From: Patagioenas fasciata
Taxonomy: Eukaryota; Chordata; Aves; Columbiformes; Columbidae
Length of the DNA: 64,000 nt
Reading direction: 5' to 3'
Assembly (NCBI RefSeq): GCF_037038585.1
Contig: NC_092521.1
Location: 55,713,898 to 55,777,897 of the forward strand
Of this stretch, positions 25,113 to 39,096 are shown one piece after another. Position numbers and translations under genes: made by a program. Numbering within the stretch: position 1 is the first letter of the stretch; each line of letters starts with the position of its first letter. The notes beneath the pieces are model-generated. The model searched no databases, was not told the origin of the DNA, and was given only the letters and a program-made list of their open reading frames with translations.

Positions 25113-28100
25113 TGTCTATTTTTAATTATTTCCTAGCACTGCTTAATGTTTTATATTGCTTCCAGAGATTAGGAAACAGCATTAAATATAGGTTTGTCCC
25201 GCAAGCTGGATGCCAGTGAGCAGCTTGGGTAGTTCCAGCAGTGGAAGGAGAATGTGTGGGAGGAGGGATGTCATGGCGAGAGCGGGAGGACTCCCGATTT
25301 AGATCTTTGGGATGGTCAGCAGAAACCTTTCCTAGGGCCTGGAACTAAATGGCACTAAATCTTGATAGAAACTGTCTGGAAATTCGTGTTAGTGATCACT
25401 GCTGGAAGGGGTCAGCTTTTATGATTTATAATGTTCTCAATAGGTGCAGTACGGTCATGTCTCATAGGCATCCTTTCTGTACAGTTGTTGGGTTTTTTAA
25501 CCGATGTGACTGTTTCTCAGGAAGGATTATGTAGGACCAGGTGTAATAGTGCATCAGTAGAAACAGTCTACTGACTGACTACAATGGATCAATGTGGCTT
25601 TTGATCCTTGCTTTAACTGTTTTTCTACAGCTGTGATCATTGTAGAAGGTGGTCTGATGAAGAGGCGATGGGCTTATGCAACAGGTACAGGGAGTTCAAC
25701 TCCACTTGTTTGCTGGTTGGTAACTGTGAGAGATCATGGAGGTCTAGGGGTACTTTCCAGAAACAGATATAACCAGATGCTTGCACTGTGGTTTAGAGTT
25801 CAGTTCCTATTCCACTGGCTGAAAGAGTCTATTTAAAAAAAATGAAAAGGAAAAAAAAAAGAAATTTTGAATTGTACTGCTCCCGACATCTGAACCACTT
25901 CTCTTCTGGGTTTATATGAAAGTGGGGTATAAGTTACAGTTGCTTTGGGAACCCATACTTTAGACTTTTTGACTTCTGTAAGTCTAATTTCTCAATCTGA
26001 CTATTCCATTAAACATATAAATCGAATGAGGCTATAAACATCTACAAGTAAATGTCTTGTTATGTCAACAACATAACCATGTATGGCTTTTTAAACTGCA
26101 TGAAGGACCAAACCTTCCACCAAATGGCTTGGAATCTAACTATACAAACAAAAATCTTATTGGCAAGCTAGCTTAAATGTAGCACACTCATTTTTATTAC
26201 AAAAAAAAAAAAAAGAGCAAGAGAAGTGAATTGCCAAGGTTTATTTTTCCTTCTTTAGGTGATGTCATTATGTTCTACCAACAGGAGTGGTAGGAGAAGG
26301 GGAACCCATGTCCCTGTTCTGTGGCCTGTCTCTGGTTGTGTCTGCCTGTCTGAATGTCAAGTGCATCTGGACAGAGTTCTGCTCTCCATCAGTCTCGGTG
26401 CCTTTGTGGTGGTGACGCTGGCTGCCACAGCCACACTTTCATGTGTAGCGTCTGTAGAGTTAAGAAAGGACAGGTGTGGTGCAGAGTCCTTGTGAGGTAC
26501 GTGTACGTGCAGCTGCCTCTGTCACCTCCAATAGTTGTTCCCCATCTCACCCTCCCTAAAGCTCCTGCCCCTCCAATTTCCTCTTTACTGCTGCCCCTTT
26601 TTGTGGGTCTTATATGAGTTGGGGGGCTATACACACAAAAATACAGTGGTTTTCATCTGTTGATTGAATTCAACTATAGTCCATGGGAAACAGGCTTTTG
26701 AAAGTCATAAACTATAGTGTTGGCTCAAACTGACTTGCAGTGTCTGAATCTTGGTGAAATGCAGCCAAATCGTGCTGTTGATTAGGTACAACAGTCCTTG
26801 ATCTATTTTGATCCATCTTGATAGGTTTCATAAGCACAGGCTCGGAAAACTGATGAAGGGGAAAAAAAATAAAGCTTCAGTTCCTATTCAGTGGCAAGAT
26901 CCAGTGTACTGAGAGCTGGCTAACATCTCTGCTCCGTGGACCTTTCAGATGAATTTGTAATAGCAAAGGAGCAATGGTTTTTGAAATAGGTGCTGCCAAC
27001 TGAAACAGAAAACACATTTCTGTAAACACCAGTGGTTGCATTTGATTTTTTTTTCTCAGAATTAAAACTGATGGGTTTTCTTTAACAATTCCTCATGTCT
27101 GGTCACCCTTGCATCATTTTTCCATATTACCTGTTGCCATAGTATCCAAGTAATGGTGCCCACATGATTTGAGATGAGTGAAATCACACGTTGCTGTGTG
27201 TTTAACTTGGACAATGAGAATACAATGGAAAGCTGCAGCAGATGTCTAAAACTATCAGGGCTGAGATCTGTATTTGAGTGAAGATATTCACATACACAAA
27301 TGCAGGTCTATCCTTTTGCTCCCTTGTTTAGCATTTGGGCTCCTTGTGTGGTCAATGGAAAGAGATGCCTCAATTCAGAGCGAGCACAAGCTGGCAGCCT
27401 GCTTTGCCCTCACCCGTATAGGGAGGATGAATGTAAGTGTTAAATCACTGTTCTTCTTCCCACAGCATATGTTTGAGTGTGGTGTTTGTTTGTTTTTTTC
27501 TCCTTGTTTTCATGGCCTTACTAGAACTTTTTGTGCTAAACAAAGAAAAAAAAAAAGTGTGGTCTTAAGAAAAATATTTAATAACTTCATTTTCTTTTCT
27601 GAGTGCTTAATCTTACTGTTGTTCTTGTGCGTATTCTGCCTTGGAGATGATCCATACCCCTTAAAATACTTTTCTCTGAGAGCAAACACATAGCTTGCAT
27701 GCAGGTTGAGGGAGGGAGGAAGGATTGTCCTTGTGGCTTCCAGGGACATGCAGAGAGGACGAAAAGACTCCCTCCCATGTTGTCCTTAAGGCACTTTGTG
27801 CCAGAGACGTGGGCTCTCACTGATGAACTTTCCCACCTCTTGCTACATGTAGTTATGATCTGTGCTGCTGCTAAATGACAAGTGAAAGGCAGAATGTTTG
27901 TGTATGTTTTTCTTTCTTCTTCCAGATACTGTGCTGAACTGCAACCCCAAATGCAAGCAAAATAATTGTCTTTTCTTACCCATGTGACCTATGCCAATAG
28001 TAACAGATGAAGTGCTGTAGTAAATGAAGGTTTACAACTCTTTATGTTTTGAATAGTTCTGATGGGAGCCAGTTGCATGCCTATGAAGGACAAACTTCAA

Positions 28101-29995
28101 AATGAGTACACCATCTCCAGAGCCCTTTTAGAGAACTTAATTCCTCTGCTTCGTTGCACTTACTCAGCTCCTGATCTGCAAGGCAGAAAAGCTCTTTCCT
28201 GAGTCACTAAGTCCTAGAATAGGTTTTCCCCCTTTCAAGTTGGTTGTGTTGGAGCCTGTGTAGTCAGACTGCTCCCTCAAATCCCTTCATCATTTTTCCC
28301 ATAGCTCGTGCTCTTGTGGCTGGGAATGAAGGAAACCTCAGGGTGCTGTGCTGAGCTCAAGGAAATGCTCCAACATCTTGTTCAGGGGCAGTTGGCTGAG
28401 AAGGTGTCATCTTCACTGCTCTGCATGATTTGCTCTTTACTTCATGTCCAGGAGCTTGAGCTCTGTGCATGGATATCATTGAGCCTGGCCACAGGAAAAA
28501 GGACTCTACCTTAGATAGTAAGAGTTGAAATTGTCTTCTCCAGGCTGCAGCTGGTACAGTTGATTCAGAGGTGTTTCCTACAAAGCTCAGCAGAAGGAGG
28601 CACCCTCTCTTTGGGGCTGGTTGGTGCCTCCAGCCTCCGGCCAGGACACCTTGAGCAAGTGTTCAGCATAAGGAGCACCTGTCAGGGTGCTGTTGGGAGG
28701 AGAGTTGGGGCCATCCCAATCCATGCTCGATCAGCTGAGATCAAATATGGGAAAGGATGGCTGGAGCAGGGGAAAAGAGAAATGCAAGGGTTATGTTCTG
28801 AGCATGCACCTTCTTCATGCACAGCAGACTCAGCATCTCTCAGAAGTCCTGGTGGGGACTAGTGCCCTTCCTGTCATTTGGACCCTGACCAAGACCACCA
28901 GACCACCAACATTTTTACTTTTTTTTTTTAAGCTGAATGTTGTGGAAGTACTCACATAAATCTCACAGCCCTGGAGTCTTTCTAGGCAAAACAAGCAGGA
29001 GAAATATTACTTCATCAACAAAGTACTAAGGATGTGTTTTGAATCCACACATCATGAGCTAATTACCAGATGGGCTGAGCACTGCAAAAGAAATAGCTCA
29101 GATGATAGATAAACATCAAGAAAGAATTATTCAGAAAGCCATCTGAAATGCATTTTGCCTCCTTGCTTACACAAATGACCTTCAGTCATTTTTGGTCTGC
29201 GTTGCTGTGTTTTTTGCTCTATTTCCTCAGTTTTTTTCACAGTGTCTTTTACTAGGGTGGGAGTATGATGGTGCCATTTCAAAGGAGAACCTTTGCTCGG
29301 TGTCACCCCGTGCATCGTGCTGGTGCAGGAGCAGGACCCTGCCTGTGCAGAGGGCTGCCTGGGGCTGGACATAGGCTGGAGAAGGCTGGGGTCGCTGGCG
29401 TTGGGAGGTCTGCAGCAGGGCCCTGGCAGCTGTGAACTCACACAGATTTTTAAGGGGCAATGAAGGGGATCTGAGGGTTGGCACAAGCGAGATTTGATGA
29501 CAAGGGACAGAGAGCTCAACAATTTCAGTCACATCGTTCTCATTAGGCGCAAAGAAGAGAGTGAGCAGAGTTGAGCCATGCAAAAGTGACAGATTTTGTT
29601 CTCTATGTGCCCCTTTGAAGCAGGCTTAAATAATACACTTTGTTTATTTGGACAGCAAAACAATTGTTAGATACAAGCATTCCTAGAGGGTTTTTTTTTC
29701 CCCTCATCTAACTATTTGTTCCTTAATCTCTTTTCTTTTTGTTCTTCCCCTTTGAATAACAAGGCCAAAAGCAGTTTCATCTGTATTTCTGCTCATCTCT
29801 AAAGTTATGAGAAGTGAGTGCCATGTCTGTGCTTAGCTGATGGTGAGCTATAGATGAAAAATAAAACCAAATGGAAGCATTTTTGCATACCCCACTTGTC
29901 TTGTCGCTGGCCAGGCGACATGGTGTTGTATCAAGCTTAGAGTGTCTGGAGCTCAACCTTATTTTGTGACACTTCTTGAAGGAGAGTATTTTGGA

Positions 29996-30019
29996 CTTTT
30001 AAAAGGTACCTTTTAAAAG
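29996..30019. repeat. Perfect 24-bp palindrome
   Basis: The sequence reads the same on both strands over 24 bases, centred on ggtacc, and each arm contains the smaller palindrome cttttaaaag. It could form a hairpin or cruciform. No adjoining terminal repeats or target-site duplication mark it as part of a transposon. Confidence 0.9.
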
Positions 30020-30477
30020 GGAAGAATCCTTCATCTTTGAAAAGGAGGGAGGTACCGTCCAATTTTTTTCCTAACCTTCCATGTGCTTCCTTATGAAATG
30101 CAATAAACTTTATAACTGGCCTTTTCCTTTTTCTCTCTGATTCCCTTATCTCCTACCTCTCCCTAGAACTGGTTAAAACTGGGAGAATTTTATAGCTGGA
30201 TGAATATGTAGTCAATACACTGTCTTGACCTCCAAAGTTTAGCCTCTACAGTGTATTTAGAGATGTCAGCTGAAAAGGTTCATTAATATTTTATTGCATT
30301 ACCTCACTCATGCTTCCACAACATTAAAAATGTTTGTTACAGGAGTCTGATGGTCACGTCATCAGCTGTCTCGATCTGCTGGCAGCTCCCTCTTCCACCC
30401 TAGCATGGGCTGCAGGAGGCAGTGGCTTGAAAAATTAATGAGAGCTAATACAGCAGTCATGTGCAATTGAAAAAGAA

Positions 30478-30478
<1 letters not shown>

Positions 30479-30530
<52 letters not shown>
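30479..30530. repeat. (AC)26 microsatellite
   Basis: Twenty-six uninterrupted AC dinucleotides, followed by gcac. Pure arrays of this length are usually length-polymorphic. Intergenic. Confidence 0.98.
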
Positions 30531-30535
<5 letters not shown>

Positions 30536-32444
30536 GATTGCCAAAGTCCACGTATGTGTGTGTTTCATACACACGCTGCTGCTACTTGAACATACAAGAC
30601 CAGATGCTCTAGTTGCGTTGCAGGTATTAGCTGGCATCTAGAGATGGAGCAGTGTGCACCCAGCACAGCTGGGCTGTCTCCGGCCCTGTGAAGGTGTCAG
30701 ATTCCTCACGGTAAGACCAGATTCACTTTGAAAAGTCATACAGCCTCACCAAAGCCTTTGAAGGAGGTTTGGGTTGAAACCATGGCACTGAGAGCTCTAC
30801 TCCAGCAGGAGATCCTCGTGGGTTCGGTGATGGTATCCTAGTGGTGCTGAAGGCAGGAGAGGGAAATGAAAGGTCTATGTGTGATGTTACAGGTGAGGGG
30901 AGGCAAGAAGAGGTGGTCATAATACATCTCAGCTCTGTGTGTCTGTGTGGTGTGTCCCTTTCCATAACTGACCCTGGTTTGGGCTTATGACCTGGTGAGC
31001 TCAGAGCCTGGGGAAGGACAGGGTTGGGATTTTCATTTCATGCATTTTGCTGGTCACAAGCATATCAGTCATTTCTGCATATTAGGAAGGGAGAGAAAGG
31101 GTTTCCTCTGAACATGAATAATCTCTCATTTATTCTTGAGGGAGATTTTCTGAGTGCCATGGTCATCAGTAACTCTCCAACCACTCTTCTTCATAGCATA
31201 AGATTATTTTCATTAGATTTCTGTTTTAATAACAGCTCTAAATAGCGCTCAGTGGAACTGGCCTTGGGAGATGCCTGTCACGCCAGAAGAGGCACAGAAA
31301 GGTGCTTGGTGACCACTTGGGTGGCTTTCCACTTGTGCACCACGTCTCTCAGGCAAGTCTTGAAGCTATGTTGTGATTTCTTATACCAGATGAAACATAG
31401 GATTGAAGGAGTTCTTTCAATCATAGGACTCTCACTGAATGATTCTGAATATTATTTCTCCATGAGCTCTTTTTCTGCTGTCCCTGAGTGTCCACCTTAA
31501 ATCCAAATGACACCTGCAACAAACTATAGGAGAAATTTTTCAGTGCGGTAGGGCAGGGTCATAAGGCACTTTTAGCATCTGCTCCGTTGGACACTAAATG
31601 GGGAAATCTGCCTTTCCTGTTACATACTTATAGGTTGCTTTGCCCTTGCTTTCCCCAAGCTTATAATAAAGCGTTACGGTTTTCCTCCATTTTCCTCCCT
31701 CTCAAGAAAGAAGCAAAAGTAAATGATCTAAAAATACCGTATACACCTAGGGTAGAAATTATCTGTTTAAATACTGCACAATGCTGTGCAGAGCAGCAGC
31801 AGCTTTGCTCTCACAGCATTGCCCAGGGATTAGGCAGTTTAGCAAGTCAGGGAAAACTGTGAATGCTTTGATTACACAAACACCAGGAGCTGAATACATT
31901 GCGTTGTCAGGCAGGCAAGTGCGATTTCTGGGGCACCTGCTGTTACTGTGCTGGGTGTGTTGTCAGAGCAGCTGTCCTTGCACTGACTTACGAACTGATG
32001 CCACTGTGTGCGTGGGCATACACGAGTCTCTAAATTGATCTGAGGAGAACATACGACAGCTGAAATTTGCTTCTCCTCCTGTTTTCTGAAGTTACATCAG
32101 GACCATTGATGGGCAGAACAAGGAAGCAAATGCATTTGTGGGCTGGGAAAGAAAACCAGCAGGTTTCTTTGTTCCCTGCGTTTTAGGGGAACAAAAGCTG
32201 GTGGTGATTCTGCTATCTTCTAGTAAATCAAAAAAATAGATGAAAGGTTTTGCTTTGTCTCTTGGAATGGCTAAGGAAGTGACCAATAGAAATGCTACAT
32301 TTTCAGTGGACATCAATTTAAACCATATATTGGGAGTACAAGCTTAGCTTTTGCCAGGAGATGTAAGCCTACCCATGGCTCCTACCATGAAATTCAATCC
32401 CAAGTTCCTTATGAAAAACCCTTTGATATACGAAGGGGTTTTTT

Positions 32445-32490
32445 GTGTGTTTTTTTTTTTTGTTTTGTTTTGTTTTGGTTTGGTTTTTAG
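32445..32490. repeat. T-run plus TTTTG repeat
   Basis: A run of about a dozen T followed by imperfect GTTTT/GGTTT units. Low-complexity intergenic sequence. Confidence 0.7.
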
Positions 32491-35010
32491 TGGAAATCAG
32501 AGATAAGTGAGAGAATATGCAATGTCTGGGAGCTGCTCCTGCCCCAACTTTGCGTTGGCCTCCTCCCCTGGCACTGGGGCAGGGTCAGGCTGTCTGTCCT
32601 GAGACACAGTGTTTTTCCAGGGCTCAGCCACTCAGTCTAACTTTTTGGTGAACTTCTTGGCTTTTATTTTGAATGCAAACTTGCTTTGAGGCACCTCTTA
32701 GAGATGAAGTCCAAGTTGGCTTGTGGCTGTGGCTGCAGGTGATGAATGTCTGTCGTGGGACCTGGGAAACCCGTTCTGCATCCTCTGCATTCACAGCCTA
32801 CCAAGATGTGGGCACTTCGATTTTAAATGGTGTCTCTTTAAACAGTGTTACCAGATAAATGCTGGAAATGGGATATAGCTGAAACTTCAAGAAATATGAC
32901 ATCAATTCTATGCCATTTTCCTCATCTCCAAAAAAACCCAAAACAGTCTATTTGAAAGAGCAGGATACCTTCCTTGAATTTACAGTCAGCTCCCTGTCAC
33001 ATTACAATTATGTAGCAAAATGCCCACAGGATTCACATGGGCATCCCTGTTCTGCCTTCCCTATTAACAGTGTTGCACAGGTCAGCGGGATGGTAAGAAA
33101 TTACCTGGGTGACATGTTAAACAACAGGGATCACTGAGGGAAATGCAGGGTGATGCCTGCTACTACCATGTGGTTGCTGTAAGAACTGTTGTAGCTGAAA
33201 CACAACTTCCACAATGCAGTGGAAAACAAAAGCTCAGGAGTGTCTGTAGAGATTCGGGGCTGCCAAACCCGAGGCTGGAGAAAACTGGTTTGTCTTCAGT
33301 TTAGTGCTTGGTGCTGCAGGAACCACCTGGGTTTGCTGGGAAAGGGGCAGTCCGAGAACGCCTTTTCTGTCAACGTGGTGCTGACAACCGCCATGGCCTT
33401 TTACCCCTCTGCTCTCCCTTCTTACAGAGGAGAAGTATCACCTCACCTTTCACCTCACCAGAAAACTGGGTTAAAAAAAAAAAAAAAGCAGCTACTTCAG
33501 CTTAAAAGGTAAGTCTGTGGGAAGGTGAGGAAACAGAAAACCAAATTCAGCTGTGGGTCTTGGGGTTCTGCCCTGGCCACCCAGCTGTGTGCCCTTTTCC
33601 TGCACTGGAGCAAAGCTAAGGCAGAAACTACTGAGGGGGCCATTTTCAGGCAGTGTTGTTAGCATTTAGTTACTTACTTGCAAGAGAGAATATTAGTTGG
33701 AGTAACAACTGGCAAAGAATTATGGTTCTTTTGTCGTCTGACACTGGCTGCTGTGTAGGAGAATAAAAAATGGGGTATAAAGAGAGCAGCCACAAGTGCA
33801 GGCTGTACGGCAAAGGAGCATGGAAGCTGCAAGTGCTCACTAGGAGCAGATCCCAGGGACAACCTCCGCTTTGGCACCTTATTTCACATAGGAGAGCTGG
33901 CTGATCTGCTCAGGAGCAGAAGGGTTGGGTGGTTGCTGTTTTCCTGAAGTGGCACCTCAAGTGACATCTACTGAAACGAGCCACTGGGAGCTTTACAGGC
34001 AGCAGCAGCACCCCCGGGGGCTCAAGCATTTTGGAGAGAGCACCACAGAAATCAGATAAAATCCCTTCACAGTCTCCTGGCTCTCACGCAAATTGAAACT
34101 CCTGCATAAAGGGGATGGCCAAGCACTTGGGAAATGTTCCAAACACTCCTTGGACTGAGTATTCACAAATTTCTGAAGAACTCAAAGTAAGGGTGCCGGC
34201 ATTAGATCTCATCAGACTTGACCTCCTTCCTCCATGCCTGGTTCTCCATCTTGCACCTTGAAACAGACCATGCCAGGGCTTCCTGAAGAAGCACAGCAGA
34301 CTCAGCATGTCCCCTGCCAGCTGAACAGAGGAACTGTACTCTCGGGTAAGTGTGTGCATCAGGCTGGTTGTATTAATTGCAATGCTGTTAATACATGGTG
34401 ACCATAAGGTGATCCGTGTTTTGCAAATTTTTCCTTTAGTTTGGCCTCACAGACATGGTTACCTGCTAGCTAGCTTGCTGTGCCAAGGCCCGGGGCGAAC
34501 AAAGAATTGTCTGGTGACCAGGACTCTTCCAGAGCAGTCCTCTGATGAGGGCAGCAGAGCTGAAGGGCTGCAGACTCTGCTTGCTTGACATCGTAAACAC
34601 ACAGGGGCTTCCCAAGCAGAAAGGACAAATTGCTGTGGTACAAATCTGTGAGAAGGAAATCCAAATGCGTATGGGGAAAACCACTGTTCACCTTGTGTGT
34701 GGTTGAGCACTGGGACAGACCAGAGGAGTTGTGGTATTGCCATCTCTGGAGACTGCCAGACCACAAATGGACAAGTCCCTAAGCAAAGTGATCTTTGTCC
34801 TCCTCCAACAGTACCAATGGTCAGAACAGCTTAGCTTCAGGACTATGACTCTCCCTGGTGCAAGGGTGGGTTTTGTGGACTATCAGTGTAGTTCAGCCTC
34901 ATAAAGAAAAATATTTTACTATTTCTTTTCAAAAAAGCTGTGGGCTAGGTTGGAAAAATGCCTTTTGTGACAATACCACAGACATGAATTTGTTATTGCT
35001 GACACTGAGT

Positions 35011-35076
35011 AATAGACTAGACTAGGCTAGACTAGACCAGGCTAGACTAGACCAAAATAGAATAGAGTAATAGAAT
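35011..35076. repeat. Degenerate ACTAG/ATAGA pentamer array
   Basis: Repeats of ctaga/ctagg units (actagactaggctagacta) grade into atagaat/atagagt units. The array abuts the 3' end of a CR1 fragment, so it probably grew from the CR1 tail repeat. Confidence 0.7.
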
Positions 35077-35335
35077 AAACTATTTCAGTTGAAGGGACCC
35101 ACAATGATCATTTAGTCCAACTACCTGATCAATTCTGGGCTGACCAAAAGTTACAACATGTTATTAATGGCATTGTCCAAATGCCTCGTAAACACTGACA
35201 GGCTTGGGGCATCAACCACCCTTCTAGGATGCCTGTTCATTGATCAACCTCTTGGTAAAGAAATGCTGCCTAATGCCCAGTCTAAACCTCCCCCATGCAG
35301 CTTTAAACCTGCGTCTCTTTTTGGAAACATTAAAA
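35050..35335 (-). mobile_element. Old CR1 LINE 3' end
   Basis: A CR1 3' end on the - strand: a decayed tail (aatagagtaatagaat), then agttgaagggacccacaatg, atcatttagtccaactacctg, and a block ending near ccatgcagctttaaacctgcgtctc. It is short and diverged, with no coding part left. Confidence 0.75.
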
Positions 35336-35867
35336 TATCAGGTTTTGTAAGGAAAGTAAAAATCTGATGCTTATAAAACAAAATTGATTTTATTTGAAGG
35401 CTGCTGCTTCTTTTCTTACTTAGGCTTATTCCATTGAAGAGCTGCTCTTGTACTGAACAAGACAGGAAGGAGTCCTAAAACCTGGGAAAATAACCACAGG
35501 AGGATCTGTTTTATTTAAGTCTGATCTGGTAATCTTCTAAAAGGCCATTTAATTCCATCCATCCAATTGAGTCCATTTGTATAGGTAAGGGCTTATGTTA
35601 CCATTGTGTGAGCTACAATTTCTTGATTACAAGGGTGGAAGAGAGAAAACAGGACCTTTCCCTGGCAGTGCTCAGCTCTTGAAAATTGGACTCGGGGCCT
35701 TACTAAGGTATGTTTGTAGGTACAGGTACTTCTTTGTAACTATACTCTTGCTTTGGATCCAATAATTTTATTCCAACATTTTGCAGGTGGTTGTTAGAGC
35801 AGCCAATACACTGTCTTTGGTAAGCTACAGTGTCCCTGGCAGACTCCTAAAATGATGGCATAATTCA

Positions 35868-36940
35868 GGCTGTAAGAAATCTCAGGAGGCTTCAGGTCAA
35901 ACCTCCCATGCAAAACATGGCCAGTTAGTTTACAACAGGTTGCTTGGGGCCTGTCCAGTCAAAATTTGAAAACCTCCAAGGCTAAAGATCCCACAGCTTC
36001 TCTGGGCACTTGTTCCAGTGTTTGACTACCCTCGTGGTGAAAACAATTTTCCTTCTATTTAATCAGACCCTCCCTCGCTGCAACTTGCATCTGTTGCCTC
36101 TTGATCTATCATTGAGGAGCTCTGAGGAGCCTGACTCCACCTTTGCTGTACCTCACTGTTAAACAGCTGCACACAACAGTAAGCTCTCCCTTTGGACTAC
36201 TCCTTTTTAAGGCTGAATAAGCCCAGCTACCTCAGCCTCTCCTCACACATTATGTCCTCCAGTGCTCTCCCAGACTCACTCCAGTATGTCAGTGTCTTTC
36301 TTGCACTGGAGATCCCAGACCTGTATGCAGTTCCCCAGATGTGATCTCACAAGTGTTGAATATAGGGGGAATAATAAATTCCCTTGACTATCAGCTGTGC
36401 TTTCGTAAATGCAGCCCAGTATGCCGTTTGTTTTCTTTGCCGCAAGGGCACACTGCTGATAGACTTGCAACTTCCACTCCTGGTCCTGGCTCCTTTCATT
36501 GTAAAGCTGAACTGGTGCACAGGGATAGTCTGCCTCTGATGCAGGACTTTGCATTTGTCTTAGTTGAACTTCATGAAGTACCTGGCAGCTCATTTCTCCA
36601 GCATCTTGAGGTCCCCTTGAAAGGCAGACCTGCCCTCCCTGTAACAACTCTACACCGCATGCCCTAGGAGGCCAGATGACACACTTAGAATGACATAAAC
36701 CTTCCCAGACCCAGATTACGTGTGAGTCCACAAACTTGCTGACAGTGCACGCTGTCATGTCCTGCAGGCTGCTAAAAAAGACATTAGATGGCATTAGCCC
36801 CAGGATTGATTCCCCAAAGAATGTCACTAGAAGAAACTAGCTGCCAGTTCAACTTTGGATGGCTGATCTCAAAGGATGGTCATCAACAGTACACTTTTCA
36901 CCTGTTGTAGTTGGCTATCCAATCTAAGTCATCTGTAGAC
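35868..36940 (-). mobile_element. Old CR1 LINE fragment with decayed RT
   Basis: A CR1 copy on the - strand, more decayed than the one at 14 kb. Its 3' UTR blocks (cccacagcttctctgggcac, ttgttccagtgtttgactac, agcccagctacctcagcct) are followed by a remnant of the reverse transcriptase C-terminal region (about 36276-36827, with LAAKKTNGILGCI, STLVRSHLGN and LQCKKDTDILE). The FADD box position reads as a non-catalytic variant (FVDS). Not functional. Confidence 0.85.
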
Positions 36941-37794
36941 TGTTTTTAAAAAATAAATAAATAATTAAAAAACAACAGAAGAATCCTTTTATTTTCAAAG
37001 TTTGATCAGTCCATGAAAGAAAGAGCAGTGCATTTCTGCAAAGCTCAAATAACTGTACAGCTCATTCTGCAGATGGATTTTTTTCTCAACAGAAAGGAAA
37101 TGCCTGTTAAAGAGAAGGAACCATGAAGGGAGCCAGGACCAGCTGTGGCCAGCGTGGTTCTGCTGACTGATACCTTTAGAAACACATTACACCCTTCACA
37201 CTTCTCCTTCCAGTGTTGATCTCCTTAAAATCACTGAACATCCAGGTGAGGATCCATCTAACCACAAAGGACATTTTGGCATCCCTGTTGGATCATATGT
37301 CAGGGCTGCCCTCTATATTTTGATTTTAATTCACAGGTTCTATAGAAGAACTGGAGCAAAACTCTCCGCTGGGGAATGCTGTCTGGCTGTACGAGCAGCC
37401 ACCTTTCTATTATACTCTGGAGGAAATCAGGTTGTCTTCCAGTGAGTTCCAGTCACCAAATGATTTTATTGTTACAATATGAGGAAGCGATTTTTATTTT
37501 GTGCACTCCATGGTGCTCAAAATGTTATTTTTCACAGTATAGAATGGATTTGACAGCATTTGTCATGGAAGCACTCAGCAGAGTATGATGCAACTTCATT
37601 TAGTTGTGCTGTTTGTTGAAGTTCTGCAGTAAAATGTGCCGGCAAATTATGTTGTATTAATTTCTTTCTGGTGATTAACTAATCGTTCATATAATAAATA
37701 GCAGCTAACTACAAGAAAGAGATTTGTCACAGAGTTAGAATAACATTAAACTTTTCCCATTTCATGTAAAAAGGCAGAGGAAAAAATACTTCTA
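36941..37794. other. Intergenic gap before the PIEZO2 3' end
   Basis: AT-rich sequence with a short aaataaataaat run near 36950. No gene recognised. Possible antisense AATAAA hexamers near 37465 and 36987 could serve a still longer PIEZO2 3' UTR. Confidence 0.4.
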
Positions 37795-39096
37795 AAATTA
37801 CTTTGCAACAGGTGCTTTATTTTAAGTCATTACTCAATCAAAACTACACAGTATACCCTTTTAACATTCCCTACCCACTCAATGATTGTTTTTTCTCAAT
37901 AATTTTTTAAACATGGAATGAAATCTACATTGCAATTGTAAATCTTCATGCTACAATGTTCTCTAATGAGCCATTTGTGTCACTAAGAATAGTAATTTAA
38001 GAAAAAGGCCATTTTTCAAGCTCATATGTATGTCTATATTTGGGAACTTAAAAAATAACCCATCTCGGATGTAAAAATATGACTTGGAATATGTAAACAT
38101 TTTCGTATACCTGAAACACTGGAAGAAGAATATCAGCTAAGAGCAAAACAATGGTTGCCTCAAATCATCGAAATGGGAAAAAGCATGTCATGGGGAGCAG
38201 AGAGAAGCACACTATTCAGTCTTTAAAGGGTTATAAGAAATGGTCATTCAATTCACTTTCTTTTCTCATCTAATGGAAAGCAGTAACTTTGAAGAGAATG
38301 GCCCAGCAGAACACCCCAATATTTCACCATAATTATTCTAGCCATTAGCTAACATTGACAAAGTGTCAAGTTTCAGTTGCTTCTTTTTCTTTTTTTCCTG
38401 AGAAAAGTCACTGATGTTTGGTGGAAATGTCTTCTGTGACTGTACAAATAAAATAAGGCATTTAAAGAGATTGTTACTTCTATTGTGTTTGCTTTTGTTT
38501 GTTTGTTTTTTGCTAACAGAGGTTTGTCCACAGTGTCCTTTGTACATCAAAACCTCTGCTTTTCTACAAATGGGCATGGCTAGAATGTCTTCAGTTCCCA
38601 CTGTGGCCCTGGGTCTTGGGTGTCCTGAAGGCGAGTCAGCGTCCCATTACTGTAGCTTGAAAGTCAGTGACGTACAACAGCATATTGCACAATCCAATCT
38701 GTGTGGCTCCAGAAAGGGTTAAGAAGGTACACTGGAGTCATCTGTGGGTTCACTCCTTTCTTTTCTCTTTAAGTTGTAATGATTGTCTGGAAAATTAAAT
38801 CAGCCAGACAGACAAGGATGCAAACTTTTTGCTCATTAAATTACAAAGCAGTCTCCAGATTGCAGAGGAGTGGCACATTAAAAACAACAAATCATCCAAC
38901 CTTCTTCACTGTTGATCCTTAATTTGAAAGGCAGCATGGATTCCTAAGGCCGTCGCTTCCAGGACTCCTTCTGTGAAAAATCATTGCTACCTAACTATAA
39001 AAGGCTTAGCTCTTAAGAGAATATTGTGCTTTTTTTTTTCTTTTCCTTTAAAATTCAGATGAAATCAACTTGATTCGCAGTGTGACACCAAAGAGA
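37795..39096 (-). other. PIEZO2: PIEZO2 3' UTR (inferred extent)
   Basis: AT-rich non-coding sequence after the PIEZO2 stop. The first antisense AATAAA (seen as tttatt on +) is at 37816-37821, which implies a 3' UTR of about 1.3 kb. The distal limit is an inference. Confidence 0.45.
37816..37821 (-). promoter_or_regulatory. Candidate PIEZO2 poly(A) signal
   Basis: AATAAA on the - strand, the first canonical hexamer found after the stop codon. Sequence past it is U-rich with a short UGUUG, a modest downstream element. Confidence 0.4.

Larger units (their letters stand above)
25113..35010. other. Intergenic region without recognised gene
   Basis: About 9.9 kb without an identifiable gene. It contains the (AC)26 microsatellite, a 24-bp perfect palindrome, A/T homopolymers (26202-26214, 33471-33487) and a TTTTG tract (about 32445-32490). 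A GC-richer patch at about 29280-29430 shows no CpG-island character or gene match. Confidence 0.55.

Noticed and set aside
35868..36940. Possible protein gene on - (open frame of about 180 codons)
   Set aside because: The sequence is a decayed CR1 reverse transcriptase remnant.
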